A stretch of 32,716 nucleotides of DNA from an uncultured Anaerotignum sp. (GCF_934277605.1 NZ_CAKQVD010000018.1:1-32716); one strand, 5' to 3'; numbered from the stretch's first letter, positions 1 to 7,367 are shown. Notes: generated from the sequence alone by a model not told the origin. Program-made: numbers and translations.

Positions 1-38
1 CTGGAAGAAAATACAAAGCAGCAAAAGCAAACAGCTAA
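1..38 (+). CDS. possible C-terminal tail of an upstream gene (partial)
   Basis: One frame reads GRKYKAAKANS and stops with TAA at 36-38, about 20 bases before an intrinsic terminator. A stop just ahead of a terminator is what a gene end looks like, but eleven residues are too few to name a product. The other two forward frames run through the terminator, which makes them poorer candidates. The family is not recognised. Confidence 0.3.
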   Translation, partial: GRKYKAAKANS

Positions 39-59
39 TCAAAACCGATTGGTTATTAT

Positions 60-87
60 GGACTCTCCGAAAGGAGAGTCCTTTTTT
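60..87 (+). terminator. intrinsic terminator upstream of the S10 operon
   Basis: A perfect 9-bp stem (60-68 with 73-81) is closed by a GAAA loop and followed by six T residues (82-87). It separates whatever lies to the left from the ribosomal cluster. Confidence 0.93.
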
Positions 88-282
88 ATCCGGAAACGGA
101 AAAAAGAAGTGTTTTTGAAGGAAAGACAGATGGGCAATTGGAGGCGGATTTGTTTTGCCGAAGGGCAGGACGGTTGATTTTTGAGAAAAAGCGTTGTGCA
201 ATTTGTTTAAAAAATGATGGAAAGATGGCTTGTTTTTTTATCGGAAATCAAAGAAAAATTCTGAAAAAATGCAAAAAAACAC

Positions 283-311
283 TTGCAATCCCTGTCTTTA
301 TGCCTTATAAT
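283..311 (+). promoter_or_regulatory. sigma-A type promoter of the S10 operon
   Basis: TTGCAA (283-288) and TATAAT (306-311) are separated by exactly 17 bases. Transcription would start near 318, giving a leader of about 250 nt before rpsJ. The stretch from 88 to 282 is A/T-rich; I see no credible gene in it. Confidence 0.8.
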
Positions 312-317
312 AATATC

Positions 318-566
318 TGTTGTGACATAGAGTGTTGATACGGAAGGTTGCCGAAGCCGATGAATAAAGGGCTTGCGGGTTTTTCCGAGGAGCGATGTCC
401 AGTTCAAAGAAACCGGGCGACAAGGTCACTGTACTGAATATTTTGGGTTGGACTTACCGACAGGCTAAGTTTGCGTATCTGACGTTGCTGGATACACCCG
501 GATGAGTGTGCAGTCACCACTTGTCGTGCTGAAATCAAAAAGTACGAAAAGGAGGGGACTTTTTTT
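318..566 (+). promoter_or_regulatory. long structured 5' leader of rpsJ
   Basis: The region begins with a clear hairpin: CGGAA (341-345) pairs with TTCCG (383-387), enclosing CCGAAGCC (351-358) paired with GGCTT plus CGG (370-378, one bulged G). GTCCA (397-401) can also pair with TGGAC (449-453). A 36-codon reading frame (395-505) starts just after the first hairpin. S10 operons of many bacteria are autoregulated through their leader by a ribosomal protein (L4 in enterobacteria). Whether this leader is of that kind is inference. Confidence 0.5.
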
Positions 567-881
567 ATGGCTAATCCCAAAATCAGAATCAGTCTCAAAG
601 CTTACGATCACAAATTGATCGACCAGTCTGCAGCGCAGATTATTGAAACAGCAAAGAAAACAGGTGCACAGATCAGCGGCCCTATCCCTCTTCCCACAAA
701 GAAGGAAGTTGTAACAATTATCAGAGCGGTGCATAAATACAAAGACTCTCGTGAACAGTTCGAAATGAGAACACACAAGAGACTGATTGACATTCTTAGC
801 CCTACACCCAAGACAGCAGACGCACTGAGCCGTTTGGATCTGCCCGCAGGTGTAGACATTACTCTGAAAGTGATGAAATAA
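567..881 (+). CDS. rpsJ: 30S ribosomal protein S10
   Basis: S10 sits in the head of the small subunit and, as NusE, also takes part in transcription antitermination with NusB. The 104-residue product has the usual length and the family's conserved pieces: KIRISLKAYDH near the start, GPIPLPTKKE around residues 38-47 and the FEMRTHKRLIDI block near 67-78. An AGGAGGGG ribosome binding site lies about 8 bases before ATG. It is the first gene of the operon, behind a long leader, and is followed by an unusually wide gap of 194 bases before rplC. Confidence 0.98.
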   Translation: MANPKIRISLKAYDHKLIDQSAAQIIETAKKTGAQISGPIPLPTKKEVVTIIRAVHKYKDSREQFEMRTHKRLIDILSPTPKTADALSRLDLPAGVDITLKVMK

Positions 882-899
882 TCAACGCTATCCCACACA

Positions 900-1060
900 G
901 CAACGAGCGAAGGTTATTTTTAAGCTTTATAAAGAAAACATCCAAAAAAAGCTGGTTTATATAAGATAGATAGGTAACAGGAAGTTACAACTCTTATATG
1001 ACTAGAATGATTACCCAAAGGGTGCTGAGGCAAACGGAGGGCAATCCGCTGTAGAAAATT
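900..1060 (+). promoter_or_regulatory. structured spacer between rpsJ and rplC
   Basis: This gap holds three short hairpins in a row: GTAAC/GTTAC (974-978 with 984-988), ACCC/GGGT (1013-1016 with 1020-1023) and CGGA/TCCG (1035-1038 with 1045-1048). GGTAA (973-977) can instead pair with TTACC (1011-1015). There is no T-run after any of them, so they are not intrinsic terminators. The last hairpin ends about 12 bases before the rplC ribosome binding site, a position suited to translational control. The function is unproven. Confidence 0.4.
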
Positions 1061-1075
1061 AGGAGGTGCAACGAA

Positions 1076-1705
1076 ATGAAAAAGGCGATCATCGCTAAGA
1101 AAATTGGTATGACACAGGTTTTCACAGAAAACGGTGCGTTGGTACCAGTTACAGTTCTTGAAGCAGGCCCCTGCGTTGTTATCCAGAAGAAAACAATGGA
1201 AAACGACGGTTACGAAGCAATCCAGGTTGGCTTTGCTGATGCAAAGGAGAAGAAAGTAACAAAGCCCATGAAGGGACATTTCACAAAGGCAGGCGTAGCT
1301 GCTAAGAAATATGTAAAAGAATTCAAATTGGAAGATGCGGCAAACTATGAAGTTGGCGCAGAAATCAAAGCTGATGTATTCGTAGCGGGCGACAAGGTTG
1401 ACGCAAGCGGCGTTTCCAAAGGTAAAGGTTTCCAGAGTACAATCAAGAGATATAACGCATCCAGAGGGCCTATGGGTCACGGTTCCAAATCTCACAGAGT
1501 AGTAGGTTCCATGGGTTCTTCCGCATACCCCAGCCGTGTTAAAAAAGGCAAAAGAATGCCCGGCCACATGGGTAGTGCAAATGTAACTATTCAGAATCTT
1601 GAAATTGTACGTGCAGATGCAGAAAAGAACCTGCTGCTGATCAAGGGCGCAGTTCCCGGTCCTAAGGGTTCCATTCTGGTAATCAAAGACAGCGTAAAGG
1701 CTTGA
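1076..1705 (+). CDS. rplC: 50S ribosomal protein L3
   Basis: L3 is an early-assembling large-subunit protein whose long loop reaches toward the peptidyl transferase centre. The 209 residues equal the Bacillus length. Visible hallmarks are the KKIGMTQVF start and the extension with SKGKGFQSTIKR and RGPMGHGSKSHRVVGSMG (about residues 115-150), followed by KKGKRMPGHMG. AGGAGGTG lies 6-8 bases before the ATG. It is followed by rplD after 27 bases. Confidence 0.98.
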   Translation: MKKAIIAKKIGMTQVFTENGALVPVTVLEAGPCVVIQKKTMENDGYEAIQVGFADAKEKKVTKPMKGHFTKAGVAAKKYVKEFKLEDAANYEVGAEIKADVFVAGDKVDASGVSKGKGFQSTIKRYNASRGPMGHGSKSHRVVGSMGSSAYPSRVKKGKRMPGHMGSANVTIQNLEIVRADAEKNLLLIKGAVPGPKGSILVIKDSVKA

Positions 1706-1732
1706 TAAACTTTACGAAAGGAGGAAACTAAC

Positions 1733-2353
1733 ATGGCAAATGTTGCAGTATTAAATATGGCAGGCGCTCAGGTAGGCACAATTGAGCTGAATGACGCTAT
1801 TTTCGGTATTGAAGCAAATGAACATGTGATGCACCTGGCTGTTGTACAGTATCTGGCAAACCAGAGACAGGGCACACAGAGCACAAAAACACGAGCTGAA
1901 GTTCGTGGCGGTGGTAGAAAACCTTACAGACAGAAAGGCACCGGCAGAGCAAGACAGGGCTCCATCCGTTCTCCTCAGTGGGTTGGCGGTGGCGTTGTAT
2001 TCGCTCCCAAGCCCAGAGATTATTCCTTCAAGCTGAACAAGAAGGTGAAAAGACTGGCACTGCAGTCCGCACTTTCCACAAAGGCTGCAGAAGGCAAAAT
2101 CATCGTTCTGGATGAGCTGACACTGTCTGAAGTTAAGACAAAGGAAATGGTGAAGGTTCTGGGCAACATCAAATGCGACAACGCACTGATCGTTATGGAC
2201 GGCTCCAACGAAAACGTAATGCTGTCTGCCAGAAACATTCCCGCAGTGAAAACAGCTTCCGTAAACACAATCAATGTTTATGATCTGCTGAAATACAACA
2301 ATCTGGTTGTAACAAAAGAAGCGGTAGAAAAAATCCAGGAGGTGTACGCATAA
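1733..2353 (+). CDS. rplD: 50S ribosomal protein L4
   Basis: L4 lines the peptide exit tunnel; in enterobacteria it is also the autogenous regulator of the S10 operon. The 206-residue product has the tunnel-loop block RGGGRKPYRQKGTGRARQG (about residues 60-78) and GGGVVFAPKPRDYS directly after it. AAAGGAGG precedes the ATG. The stop codon overlaps the rplW start by one base (TAATG), so the two are probably translationally coupled. Confidence 0.98.
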   Translation: MANVAVLNMAGAQVGTIELNDAIFGIEANEHVMHLAVVQYLANQRQGTQSTKTRAEVRGGGRKPYRQKGTGRARQGSIRSPQWVGGGVVFAPKPRDYSFKLNKKVKRLALQSALSTKAAEGKIIVLDELTLSEVKTKEMVKVLGNIKCDNALIVMDGSNENVMLSARNIPAVKTASVNTINVYDLLKYNNLVVTKEAVEKIQEVYA

Positions 2354-2652
2354 TGGCTGATCTGAAATTTTACGACGTAATCGAAAGACCCGTAATCACA
2401 GAAAACAGTATGTCTGTACTGGATGAAAAGAAATATACTTTCATCGTACACCCTGAAGCAACAAAGGCTCAGATTAAAGATGCTGTTGAAAAAATGTTTG
2501 AAGGCGCTAAGGTAGCTTCCGTAAACACAATGAACTACGATGGCAAGCCTAAAAGAAGAGGTATGTTCTTCGGCAAAACAAAGAAATTCAAAAAAGCAGT
2601 TGTAAAGCTGACAGCTGACAGCAAAGATATTGAAATTTTTATGGGCATGTAA
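2353..2652 (+). CDS. rplW: 50S ribosomal protein L23
   Basis: L23 sits at the tunnel exit and is the docking point for trigger factor and signal recognition particle. The 99 residues show the family features: VIERPVITENS at the start, KYTFIVHPEATKAQIKDAVEKMF in the middle and the KPKRRGMFFGKTKKFKKAVV arm. It starts on the last base of the rplD stop, and its ribosome binding site (AGGAGGTG) lies inside rplD. Confidence 0.98.
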   Translation: MADLKFYDVIERPVITENSMSVLDEKKYTFIVHPEATKAQIKDAVEKMFEGAKVASVNTMNYDGKPKRRGMFFGKTKKFKKAVVKLTADSKDIEIFMGM

Positions 2653-2664
2653 GCGATAAAAGCA

Positions 2665-2826
2665 CTGAGAAGTGATTGGTTGGAGTGCAAGCTTGCTTGC
2701 AGCGAGAACCAAGCATTTTTCAGCCACACGGTATGAGTAAAATGTGAAACATTTTACGAATAACGAGCTTTCGAGCAACCATATAAAATCTTTAAGTGGA
2801 AACTTGCAAAACACACGGAAACGTGT
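2665..2826 (+). promoter_or_regulatory. cluster of strong hairpins between rplW and rplB
   Basis: The 211-base gap is rich in stems. The first is very strong: 2665-2681 pairs with 2707-2723 over 17 positions with one mismatch and two G-T pairs, and encloses TGCAAGC/GCTTGCA (2686-2692 with 2695-2701). Next come a perfect 9-bp stem with a GAA loop (2737-2745 with 2749-2757), AAGT/ACTT with a GGAA loop (2794-2805), and ACACG/CGTGT with a GAAA loop (2813-2826). None is followed by a terminator T-run. The gap also reads open in the rplB frame from 2744, but that reading is dictated by the hairpin DNA and lacks L2 similarity. Confidence 0.6.
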
Positions 2827-2863
2827 AGACGATATAATAATCCGAAAGGAGTGGAAACAAGAG

Positions 2864-3694
2864 ATGGCAATTAAGAGATATAAACCCTATACACCATCCA
2901 GAAGACACATGACTGTGTCCGCATTCGATGAAATCACAAAATCCACGCCCGAAAAATCTCTGGTAGTACACCTGAGAAAAACTTCCGGCAGAAACAACCA
3001 GGGCAAGCTGACAGTTCGTCACCATGGCGGCGGCGCTAAAATCAAATACAGACTGGTTGACTTTAAACGTAACAAAGACGGCGTACCTGCAATTGTTAAG
3101 GCGATTGAATACGATCCCAACAGAACAGCAAACATCGCACTGATTGTTTATGCAGACGGCGTAAAATCCTATATTCTGGCTCCCGCAGGTCTGAAGGTTG
3201 GCGATCATCTGATGAACGGCCCCGAAGCAGAAGTTAAGCTGGGCAACACACTGCCCATGAGCAAAATCCCCGTTGGTGCTTCCATTCACAACATTGAAAT
3301 GAAGCCCGGCAAAGGCGGTCAGCTGGTTCGTTCCGCTGGTAACGTAGGTCAGCTGATGGCGAAGGAAGGCAAATATGCAACAGTTAAGCTGCCTTCCGGC
3401 GAAATGAGACTGCTGCCCATCGAATGCAGAGCAACCATCGGTCAGATTGGTAATGCAGACCACGAGCTGATTCACATCGGTAAAGCAGGTAGAAAACGTC
3501 ACATGGGCGTGAGACCTACAGTAAGAGGTTCCGTAATGAACCCTAACGATCACCCTCACGGCGGTGGTGAAGGTAGAGCACCTATCGGTCGTCCTGCTCC
3601 TATGACACCTTGGGGCAAGCCTGCAATGGGTTACAAGACAAGAAACAAACACAAAGCTTCCAACAAGTATATTGTTCGCCGCAGAAACGGCTAA
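2864..3694 (+). CDS. rplB: 50S ribosomal protein L2
   Basis: L2 joins the subunits and is needed for peptidyl transferase activity. The start at 2864 (MAIKRYKPYTPSRRHM) is chosen because AAAGGAG stands before it and the length becomes 276, matching the family; the in-frame ATG at 2744 would add 40 unrelated residues. Conserved pieces are GRNNQGKLTVRHHGGGAK (about 43-60) and the functionally important NPNDHPHGGGEGR near residues 225-237. A perfect 9-bp hairpin follows its stop codon. Confidence 0.97.
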   Translation: MAIKRYKPYTPSRRHMTVSAFDEITKSTPEKSLVVHLRKTSGRNNQGKLTVRHHGGGAKIKYRLVDFKRNKDGVPAIVKAIEYDPNRTANIALIVYADGVKSYILAPAGLKVGDHLMNGPEAEVKLGNTLPMSKIPVGASIHNIEMKPGKGGQLVRSAGNVGQLMAKEGKYATVKLPSGEMRLLPIECRATIGQIGNADHELIHIGKAGRKRHMGVRPTVRGSVMNPNDHPHGGGEGRAPIGRPAPMTPWGKPAMGYKTRNKHKASNKYIVRRRNG

Positions 3695-3698
3695 TAGA

Positions 3699-3730
3699 TC
3701 CGAATGTGCCTAAGGCAGCTTAGGCACGGA
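3699..3730 (+). promoter_or_regulatory. hairpin between rplB and rpsS
   Basis: GTGCCTAAG (3706-3714) pairs perfectly with CTTAGGCAC (3719-3727) around a GCAG loop, and TCC/GGA (3699-3701 with 3728-3730) can extend it. The sequence after it is A-rich, not T-rich, so it is not an intrinsic terminator. It ends about 11 bases before the rpsS ribosome binding site. An mRNA processing or stability element is the simplest guess. Confidence 0.55.
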
Positions 3731-3755
3731 CAGAAAAAATAAGGAGGATTCATCA

Positions 3756-4040
3756 ATGAGCAGATCTTTGAAAAAAGGACCTTTCGCTGACGATCATCTG
3801 CTGAAGAAGATCGATGCTATGAACGCAGCAGGCGAAAAGAACGTAATCAAAACATGGTCTCGTCGTTCTACAATCTACCCCGATATGATCGGTCACACAA
3901 TCGCAGTTTATGACGGCAGAAAGCACGTGCCTGTATATATCACAGAAGACATGGTAGGCCACAAATTGGGCGAATTTGCACTGACAAGAACTTACAGAGG
4001 TCACGGCAAAGACGCAGAAAAGAAATCTAGAGTTCGCTAA
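3756..4040 (+). CDS. rpsS: 30S ribosomal protein S19
   Basis: S19 is a head protein of the small subunit that contacts the A-site tRNA region and S13. The 94 residues contain the expected MSRSLKKGPFADDHLLKKI start, TWSRRSTIYPDMIGHTIAVYDGRKHVPV in the middle and the KLGEFALTRTYRGHGKDAEKK tail. AAGGAGG lies 9 bases before ATG. rplV follows after 30 bases. Confidence 0.98.
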   Translation: MSRSLKKGPFADDHLLKKIDAMNAAGEKNVIKTWSRRSTIYPDMIGHTIAVYDGRKHVPVYITEDMVGHKLGEFALTRTYRGHGKDAEKKSRVR

Positions 4041-4070
4041 TTTATCCGATAACGAAAGGAGGTTTCGTTC

Positions 4071-4460
4071 ATGGCAAAAGGTCATAGAAGCCAAATCAAA
4101 AAAGAAAGAAACATTGCAACACAGGAAAAAAGACCTCATGCTACTGCTAAATACGTTGGCATCCCCGCTCCCAAGGCGAAAATCGTTCTGGATCAGATTA
4201 AAGGCAAGGATGTTGCAACAGCAGCAGCAATGTTGAACTATAGCCCCAGACTGGCAGCAGAAATCATCGGTAAAGTACTGAAATCCGCTGTAGCTAACGC
4301 AGAAAACAACCTGGGTATGGACGTAAGCAAACTGTATGTGGAAGAAGTAAGTGCAGATCAGGGCCCTACAATGAAGAGAATTCGCCCCAGAGCACAGGGC
4401 AGAGCATATCGCATTCTGAAGAGATCTTGCCATATTTCCATCATTCTCAATGAGAGATAA
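4071..4460 (+). CDS. rplV: 50S ribosomal protein L22
   Basis: L22 lines the exit tunnel with a long hairpin and is a known site of macrolide-resistance changes in other bacteria. The 129-residue product has a lysine-rich N-terminus about 15-20 residues longer than the Bacillus protein (113 aa). ATAKYVGIPAPKAKIVLDQIKGK then opens the core, and GPTMKRIRPRAQGRAYRILKR forms the tunnel-hairpin end. AAAGGAGG precedes the ATG, so the longer start is the favoured one. rpsC follows after 11 bases. Confidence 0.97.
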   Translation: MAKGHRSQIKKERNIATQEKRPHATAKYVGIPAPKAKIVLDQIKGKDVATAAAMLNYSPRLAAEIIGKVLKSAVANAENNLGMDVSKLYVEEVSADQGPTMKRIRPRAQGRAYRILKRSCHISIILNER

Positions 4461-4471
4461 GGAGGTACGAA

Positions 4472-5116
4472 ATGGGACAGAAGGTTAACCCTCATGGTTT
4501 AAGAGTAGGTATCATCAAGGATTGGGATGCAAAATGGTATGCAGAAAAAGACTTTGCTGATAACCTGGTAGAAGACGTTAAAATCAGAAAATTCATCAAG
4601 AAGAGATTGTACGATGCAGGCATTTCCAAGATTACAATCGAAAGAACTGCAGGCAGAGTAAAAATCAGCGTATATACAGCAAAACCCGGTATTGTTATCG
4701 GTAAGAACGGTGCAGCAATTGAAGCACTGAAGGCTGAATTGCAGAAAATGACAGCACAGAAGGTTGCTGTGAACATTGAAGAGGTTAAGAGACCTGAGCT
4801 GGATGCACAGCTGGTTGCTGAAAACATCGCTCTGCAGCTGGAAAACCGTGTGACATTCCGTCGTGCGATGAAGCAGGCAATGGGCAGAACAATGAAGTTC
4901 GGCGCAAAGGGTATCAAGACAATGGTAAGCGGTCGTCTGGGCGGCGCTGATATCGCTCGTGGCGAAACATACCACGAAGGTACTATTCCCCTTCAGACAC
5001 TGAGAGCTGACATCGACTATGGCTTTGCTGAAGCAGATACAACTTACGGCAAACTGGGCGTAAAGGTTTGGATCTACAAAGGCGAAGTACTTCCTGTAAA
5101 GAATAACAAAAAGTAA
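4472..5116 (+). CDS. rpsC: 30S ribosomal protein S3
   Basis: S3 helps form the mRNA entry channel and has helicase-assisting activity. The 214 residues begin MGQKVNPHGLRVGI, contain a KH-type RNA-binding segment with its GKNG loop near residues 75-80, and continue with the C-terminal domain (GAKGIKTMVSGRLGGADIAR, about 146-165). Length agrees with the family. AAGGAGG is 6 bases before ATG; rplP follows after 17 bases. Confidence 0.98.
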   Translation: MGQKVNPHGLRVGIIKDWDAKWYAEKDFADNLVEDVKIRKFIKKRLYDAGISKITIERTAGRVKISVYTAKPGIVIGKNGAAIEALKAELQKMTAQKVAVNIEEVKRPELDAQLVAENIALQLENRVTFRRAMKQAMGRTMKFGAKGIKTMVSGRLGGADIARGETYHEGTIPLQTLRADIDYGFAEADTTYGKLGVKVWIYKGEVLPVKNNKK

Positions 5117-5133
5117 GGAGGCGCTAAAGAATC

Positions 5134-5571
5134 ATGTTAATGCCTAAAAGAGTAAAACATCGTAAACAGCAGAGAGGCAAAATGAGAGGCCGTGCATATA
5201 GAGGCAACAAAGTAACATACGGCGATTTCGGTATTATGGCGATGGAACCCACATGGATCACATCCAACCAGATCGAAGCAGCACGAGTTGCTATGACAAG
5301 ACATATCAAACGTGGCGGTGACGTTTGGATTAAAGTATTCCCCGACAAGCCCGTATCCGCAAAACCTATCGGTACACGTATGGGTTCCGGTAAAGGCGCA
5401 CCTGAATATTGGGTAGCAGTTGTAAAACCCGGCAGAGTAATGTTTGAAATCGGCGGCGTAGAAGAAGAAAAGGCAAGAGAAGCGCTGAGACTGGCAATTC
5501 ACAAACTGCCTATCAAGTGCAAAATCGTATCTAAAGCAGAAGCAGAAGAAATGGCAGGTGAACATCAGTGA
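5134..5571 (+). CDS. rplP: 50S ribosomal protein L16
   Basis: L16 is a late-assembling protein near the A-site tRNA elbow. The 145-residue product starts MLMPKRVKHRKQQRGKMRG as in relatives, so the first of the two close ATG codons is used. GTRMGSGKGAPEYWVAVVKPG (about 84-104) is the conserved loop. AAGGAGG lies 12 bases upstream. Its stop overlaps the GTG start of rpmC (GTGA). Confidence 0.98.
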   Translation: MLMPKRVKHRKQQRGKMRGRAYRGNKVTYGDFGIMAMEPTWITSNQIEAARVAMTRHIKRGGDVWIKVFPDKPVSAKPIGTRMGSGKGAPEYWVAVVKPGRVMFEIGGVEEEKAREALRLAIHKLPIKCKIVSKAEAEEMAGEHQ

Positions 5572-5777
5572 AAACAAAAGGTTATGTAAATGAATTGATG
5601 GGTAAAACTGCAGATGAATTACAGAAGGACCTTGTTTCCGCGAAGAAAGAGCTGTTCAACCTGAGATTCCAGAACGCAACAAACCAGCTGGACAATACAG
5701 CGAGAATCAAGGAAGTTCGTAAGAACATCGCAAGAATCCAGACAATCATCACAAAGAAAGCAAGAGAAGCAAAATAA
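5568..5777 (+). CDS. rpmC: 50S ribosomal protein L29
   Basis: L29 is a small helical protein at the tunnel exit next to L23. The product has 69 residues with the family pattern: ELMGKTADELQKDLVSAKKELFNLRFQ, the NTARIKEVRKNIARIQTII helix and a basic tail. Translation starts at GTG, overlapping the rplP stop by four bases. No independent AGGAGG lies at the usual distance except GGCAGGTG in the end of rplP, so coupling to rplP is likely. Confidence 0.97.
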   Translation: MKTKGYVNELMGKTADELQKDLVSAKKELFNLRFQNATNQLDNTARIKEVRKNIARIQTIITKKAREAK

Positions 5778-5811
5778 TAGATATTCCGTTCGTTGAAAGG
5801 AGGAAATCATC

Positions 5812-6066
5812 GTGGAAAGAAATCTTCGTAAAACCAGAATTGGTAGAGTAGTTAGCGACAAGATGGACAAAACAATCGTTGTTGCTGTTGAAGATAAAGT
5901 AAAACACCCTCTGTATGGCAAAATCGTTAACAGAACATACAAACTGAAAGCTCATGACGAAAACAACGAATGCGGTATCGGCGATCGTGTTAAAGTTATG
6001 GAAACAAGACCTCTGTCCAAGGACAAAAGATGGAGACTTGTAAGCATCATCGAAAAAGCAAAATAA
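5812..6066 (+). CDS. rpsQ: 30S ribosomal protein S17
   Basis: S17 is an OB-fold primary 16S rRNA binder. The 84-residue product starts at GTG, 7 bases after AAAGGAGG. It shows RKTRIGRVVSDKMDKTIVVAVE, HPLYGKIVNRTYKLKAHDE and GDRVKVMETRPLSKDKRWRLV, as expected. rplN follows after 25 bases. Confidence 0.98.
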   Translation: MERNLRKTRIGRVVSDKMDKTIVVAVEDKVKHPLYGKIVNRTYKLKAHDENNECGIGDRVKVMETRPLSKDKRWRLVSIIEKAK

Positions 6067-6091
6067 TCCTTTTTGGAGAGGAGGACGAAAT

Positions 6092-6460
6092 ATGGTTCAG
6101 CAGGAAACCAGATTAAAAGTAGCAGATAACTCCGGGGCGAAAGAACTTCTGTGCATCAGAGTTCTGGGCGGCTCCACAAGAAGATATGCAGGCGTGGGCG
6201 ACATCATTGTTGCTGCGGTTAAAGACGCAACACCCGGCGGCGTTGTAAAAAAAGGTGATGTAGTGAAGGCTGTTGTGGTTAGAACAGTTCATCCCGTAGG
6301 CAGAGCAGACGGCAGCTACATCAAATTCGACGAAAACGCAGCTGTAATTATCAAAGACGACAAAAACCCCAGAGGTACTCGTATCTTTGGGCCCGTTGCA
6401 AGAGAGCTGAGAGAAAAGCAGTTCATGAAGATTCTTTCTCTGGCTCCCGAAGTACTGTAA
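6092..6460 (+). CDS. rplN: 50S ribosomal protein L14
   Basis: L14 is a barrel protein at the subunit interface and the binding site of the silencing factor RsfS. The 122 residues match the family length exactly and include LKVADNSGAKELLCIRVLGGS, VVKKGDVVKAVVVRT and the FGPVARELREKQFMKILSLAPEVL end. A GAGGAGG site precedes the ATG. rplX follows after 15 bases. Confidence 0.98.
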   Translation: MVQQETRLKVADNSGAKELLCIRVLGGSTRRYAGVGDIIVAAVKDATPGGVVKKGDVVKAVVVRTVHPVGRADGSYIKFDENAAVIIKDDKNPRGTRIFGPVARELREKQFMKILSLAPEVL

Positions 6461-6475
6461 TAGGAGGTGCGACAG

Positions 6476-6787
6476 GTGGCTAATATGAAACTGAAAACCG
6501 GTGACAAGGTAGTTGTTATTGCCGGTAAGGATAAAGGCAAGGAAGGCAAGATTGTTGCTGTAGATAAAAAGAACAACCGTGTAAAGGTTGAAGGCGTGAA
6601 CATGGTTTCCAAACACACAAAACCCAACGCACAGAACCAGCAGGGCGGTATCATCAAGAAGGAAAACTTCATTCATGCTTCCAACGTAATGTACCTGCAC
6701 AATGGCAAGGCTACAAGACTGGGTGCTATGATCAAGGATGGTAAAAAGGTAAGAGTAGCAAAGAAAACAGGCGAAGTAATCGACTAA
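6476..6787 (+). CDS. rplX: 50S ribosomal protein L24
   Basis: L24 is an assembly-initiating KOW protein. The GTG at 6476 is chosen as start because AGGAGG (6462-6467) lies 8 bases before it and the resulting 103 residues equal the Bacillus length; the in-frame GTG at 6467 is part of the ribosome binding site itself. The KOW motif KTGDKVVVIAGKDKGKEGKI covers about residues 6-25, followed by VEGVNMVSKHTKPN and GGIIKKE. Confidence 0.96.
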   Translation: MANMKLKTGDKVVVIAGKDKGKEGKIVAVDKKNNRVKVEGVNMVSKHTKPNAQNQQGGIIKKENFIHASNVMYLHNGKATRLGAMIKDGKKVRVAKKTGEVID

Positions 6788-6814
6788 TAAATACGAGCTG
6801 AAAGGAGGCAAACA

Positions 6815-7354
6815 ATGAGCAGATTAAAAGACTTCTATGAAGCACAGATCGTTCCTGAAATGACTAAGAAATTTTCTTATACAAATAAACTGGCTGTTCC
6901 CAAACTGGAAAAGATCATCATTAACATGGGCGTTGGCGAAGCAAAGGAAAACGCTAAGGTTCTGGATGGCGCTGTGAGAGATATGAGCATTATCTCCGGT
7001 CAGAAACCAGTTGTAACAAAGGCTAAAAAATCTATCGCAAACTTCAAACTGCGTGAAGGTATGAACATTGGCTGTAAGGTTACTCTGAGAGGCGACAGAA
7101 TGTATGAATTTACAGACAGACTGGTTAACATCGCACTGCCTCGTGTACGTGACTTCCGTGGTGTGAAAGCAAACAGCTTTGACGGCAGAGGTAACTACAC
7201 AATGGGTATCAAAGAACAGCTGATCTTCCCTGAAATCGAATATGATAAAGTAGACAAGATCAGAGGCATGGACATCGTTTTTGTTACAACAGCAAAAACA
7301 GATGAAGAAGCAAGAGAACTGCTGAGACTGTTCGGTATGCCATTCGCTAAATAA
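6815..7354 (+). CDS. rplE: 50S ribosomal protein L5
   Basis: L5 binds 5S rRNA in the central protuberance and contacts the P-site tRNA and S13. The 179 residues equal the Bacillus length. Recognisable blocks are KLEKIIINMGVGEA, GQKPVVTKAKKSIANFKLREGMNIGCKVTLRG (about 64-95) and RDFRGVKANSFDGRGNYTMGIKEQLIFPEI. AAAGGAGG precedes ATG. rpsN follows after 13 bases. Confidence 0.98.
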   Translation: MSRLKDFYEAQIVPEMTKKFSYTNKLAVPKLEKIIINMGVGEAKENAKVLDGAVRDMSIISGQKPVVTKAKKSIANFKLREGMNIGCKVTLRGDRMYEFTDRLVNIALPRVRDFRGVKANSFDGRGNYTMGIKEQLIFPEIEYDKVDKIRGMDIVFVTTAKTDEEARELLRLFGMPFAK

Positions 7355-7367
7355 GGGAGGGACAAAG

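Noticed and set aside
138..338. 66-codon frame before rpsJ
   Set aside because: It overlaps the S10 promoter, has no good ribosome binding site and no recognisable product.
2744..2863. 40-codon N-terminal extension of L2
   Set aside because: It lies in hairpin DNA, has no similarity to L2, and a proper ribosome binding site stands before ATG 2864.
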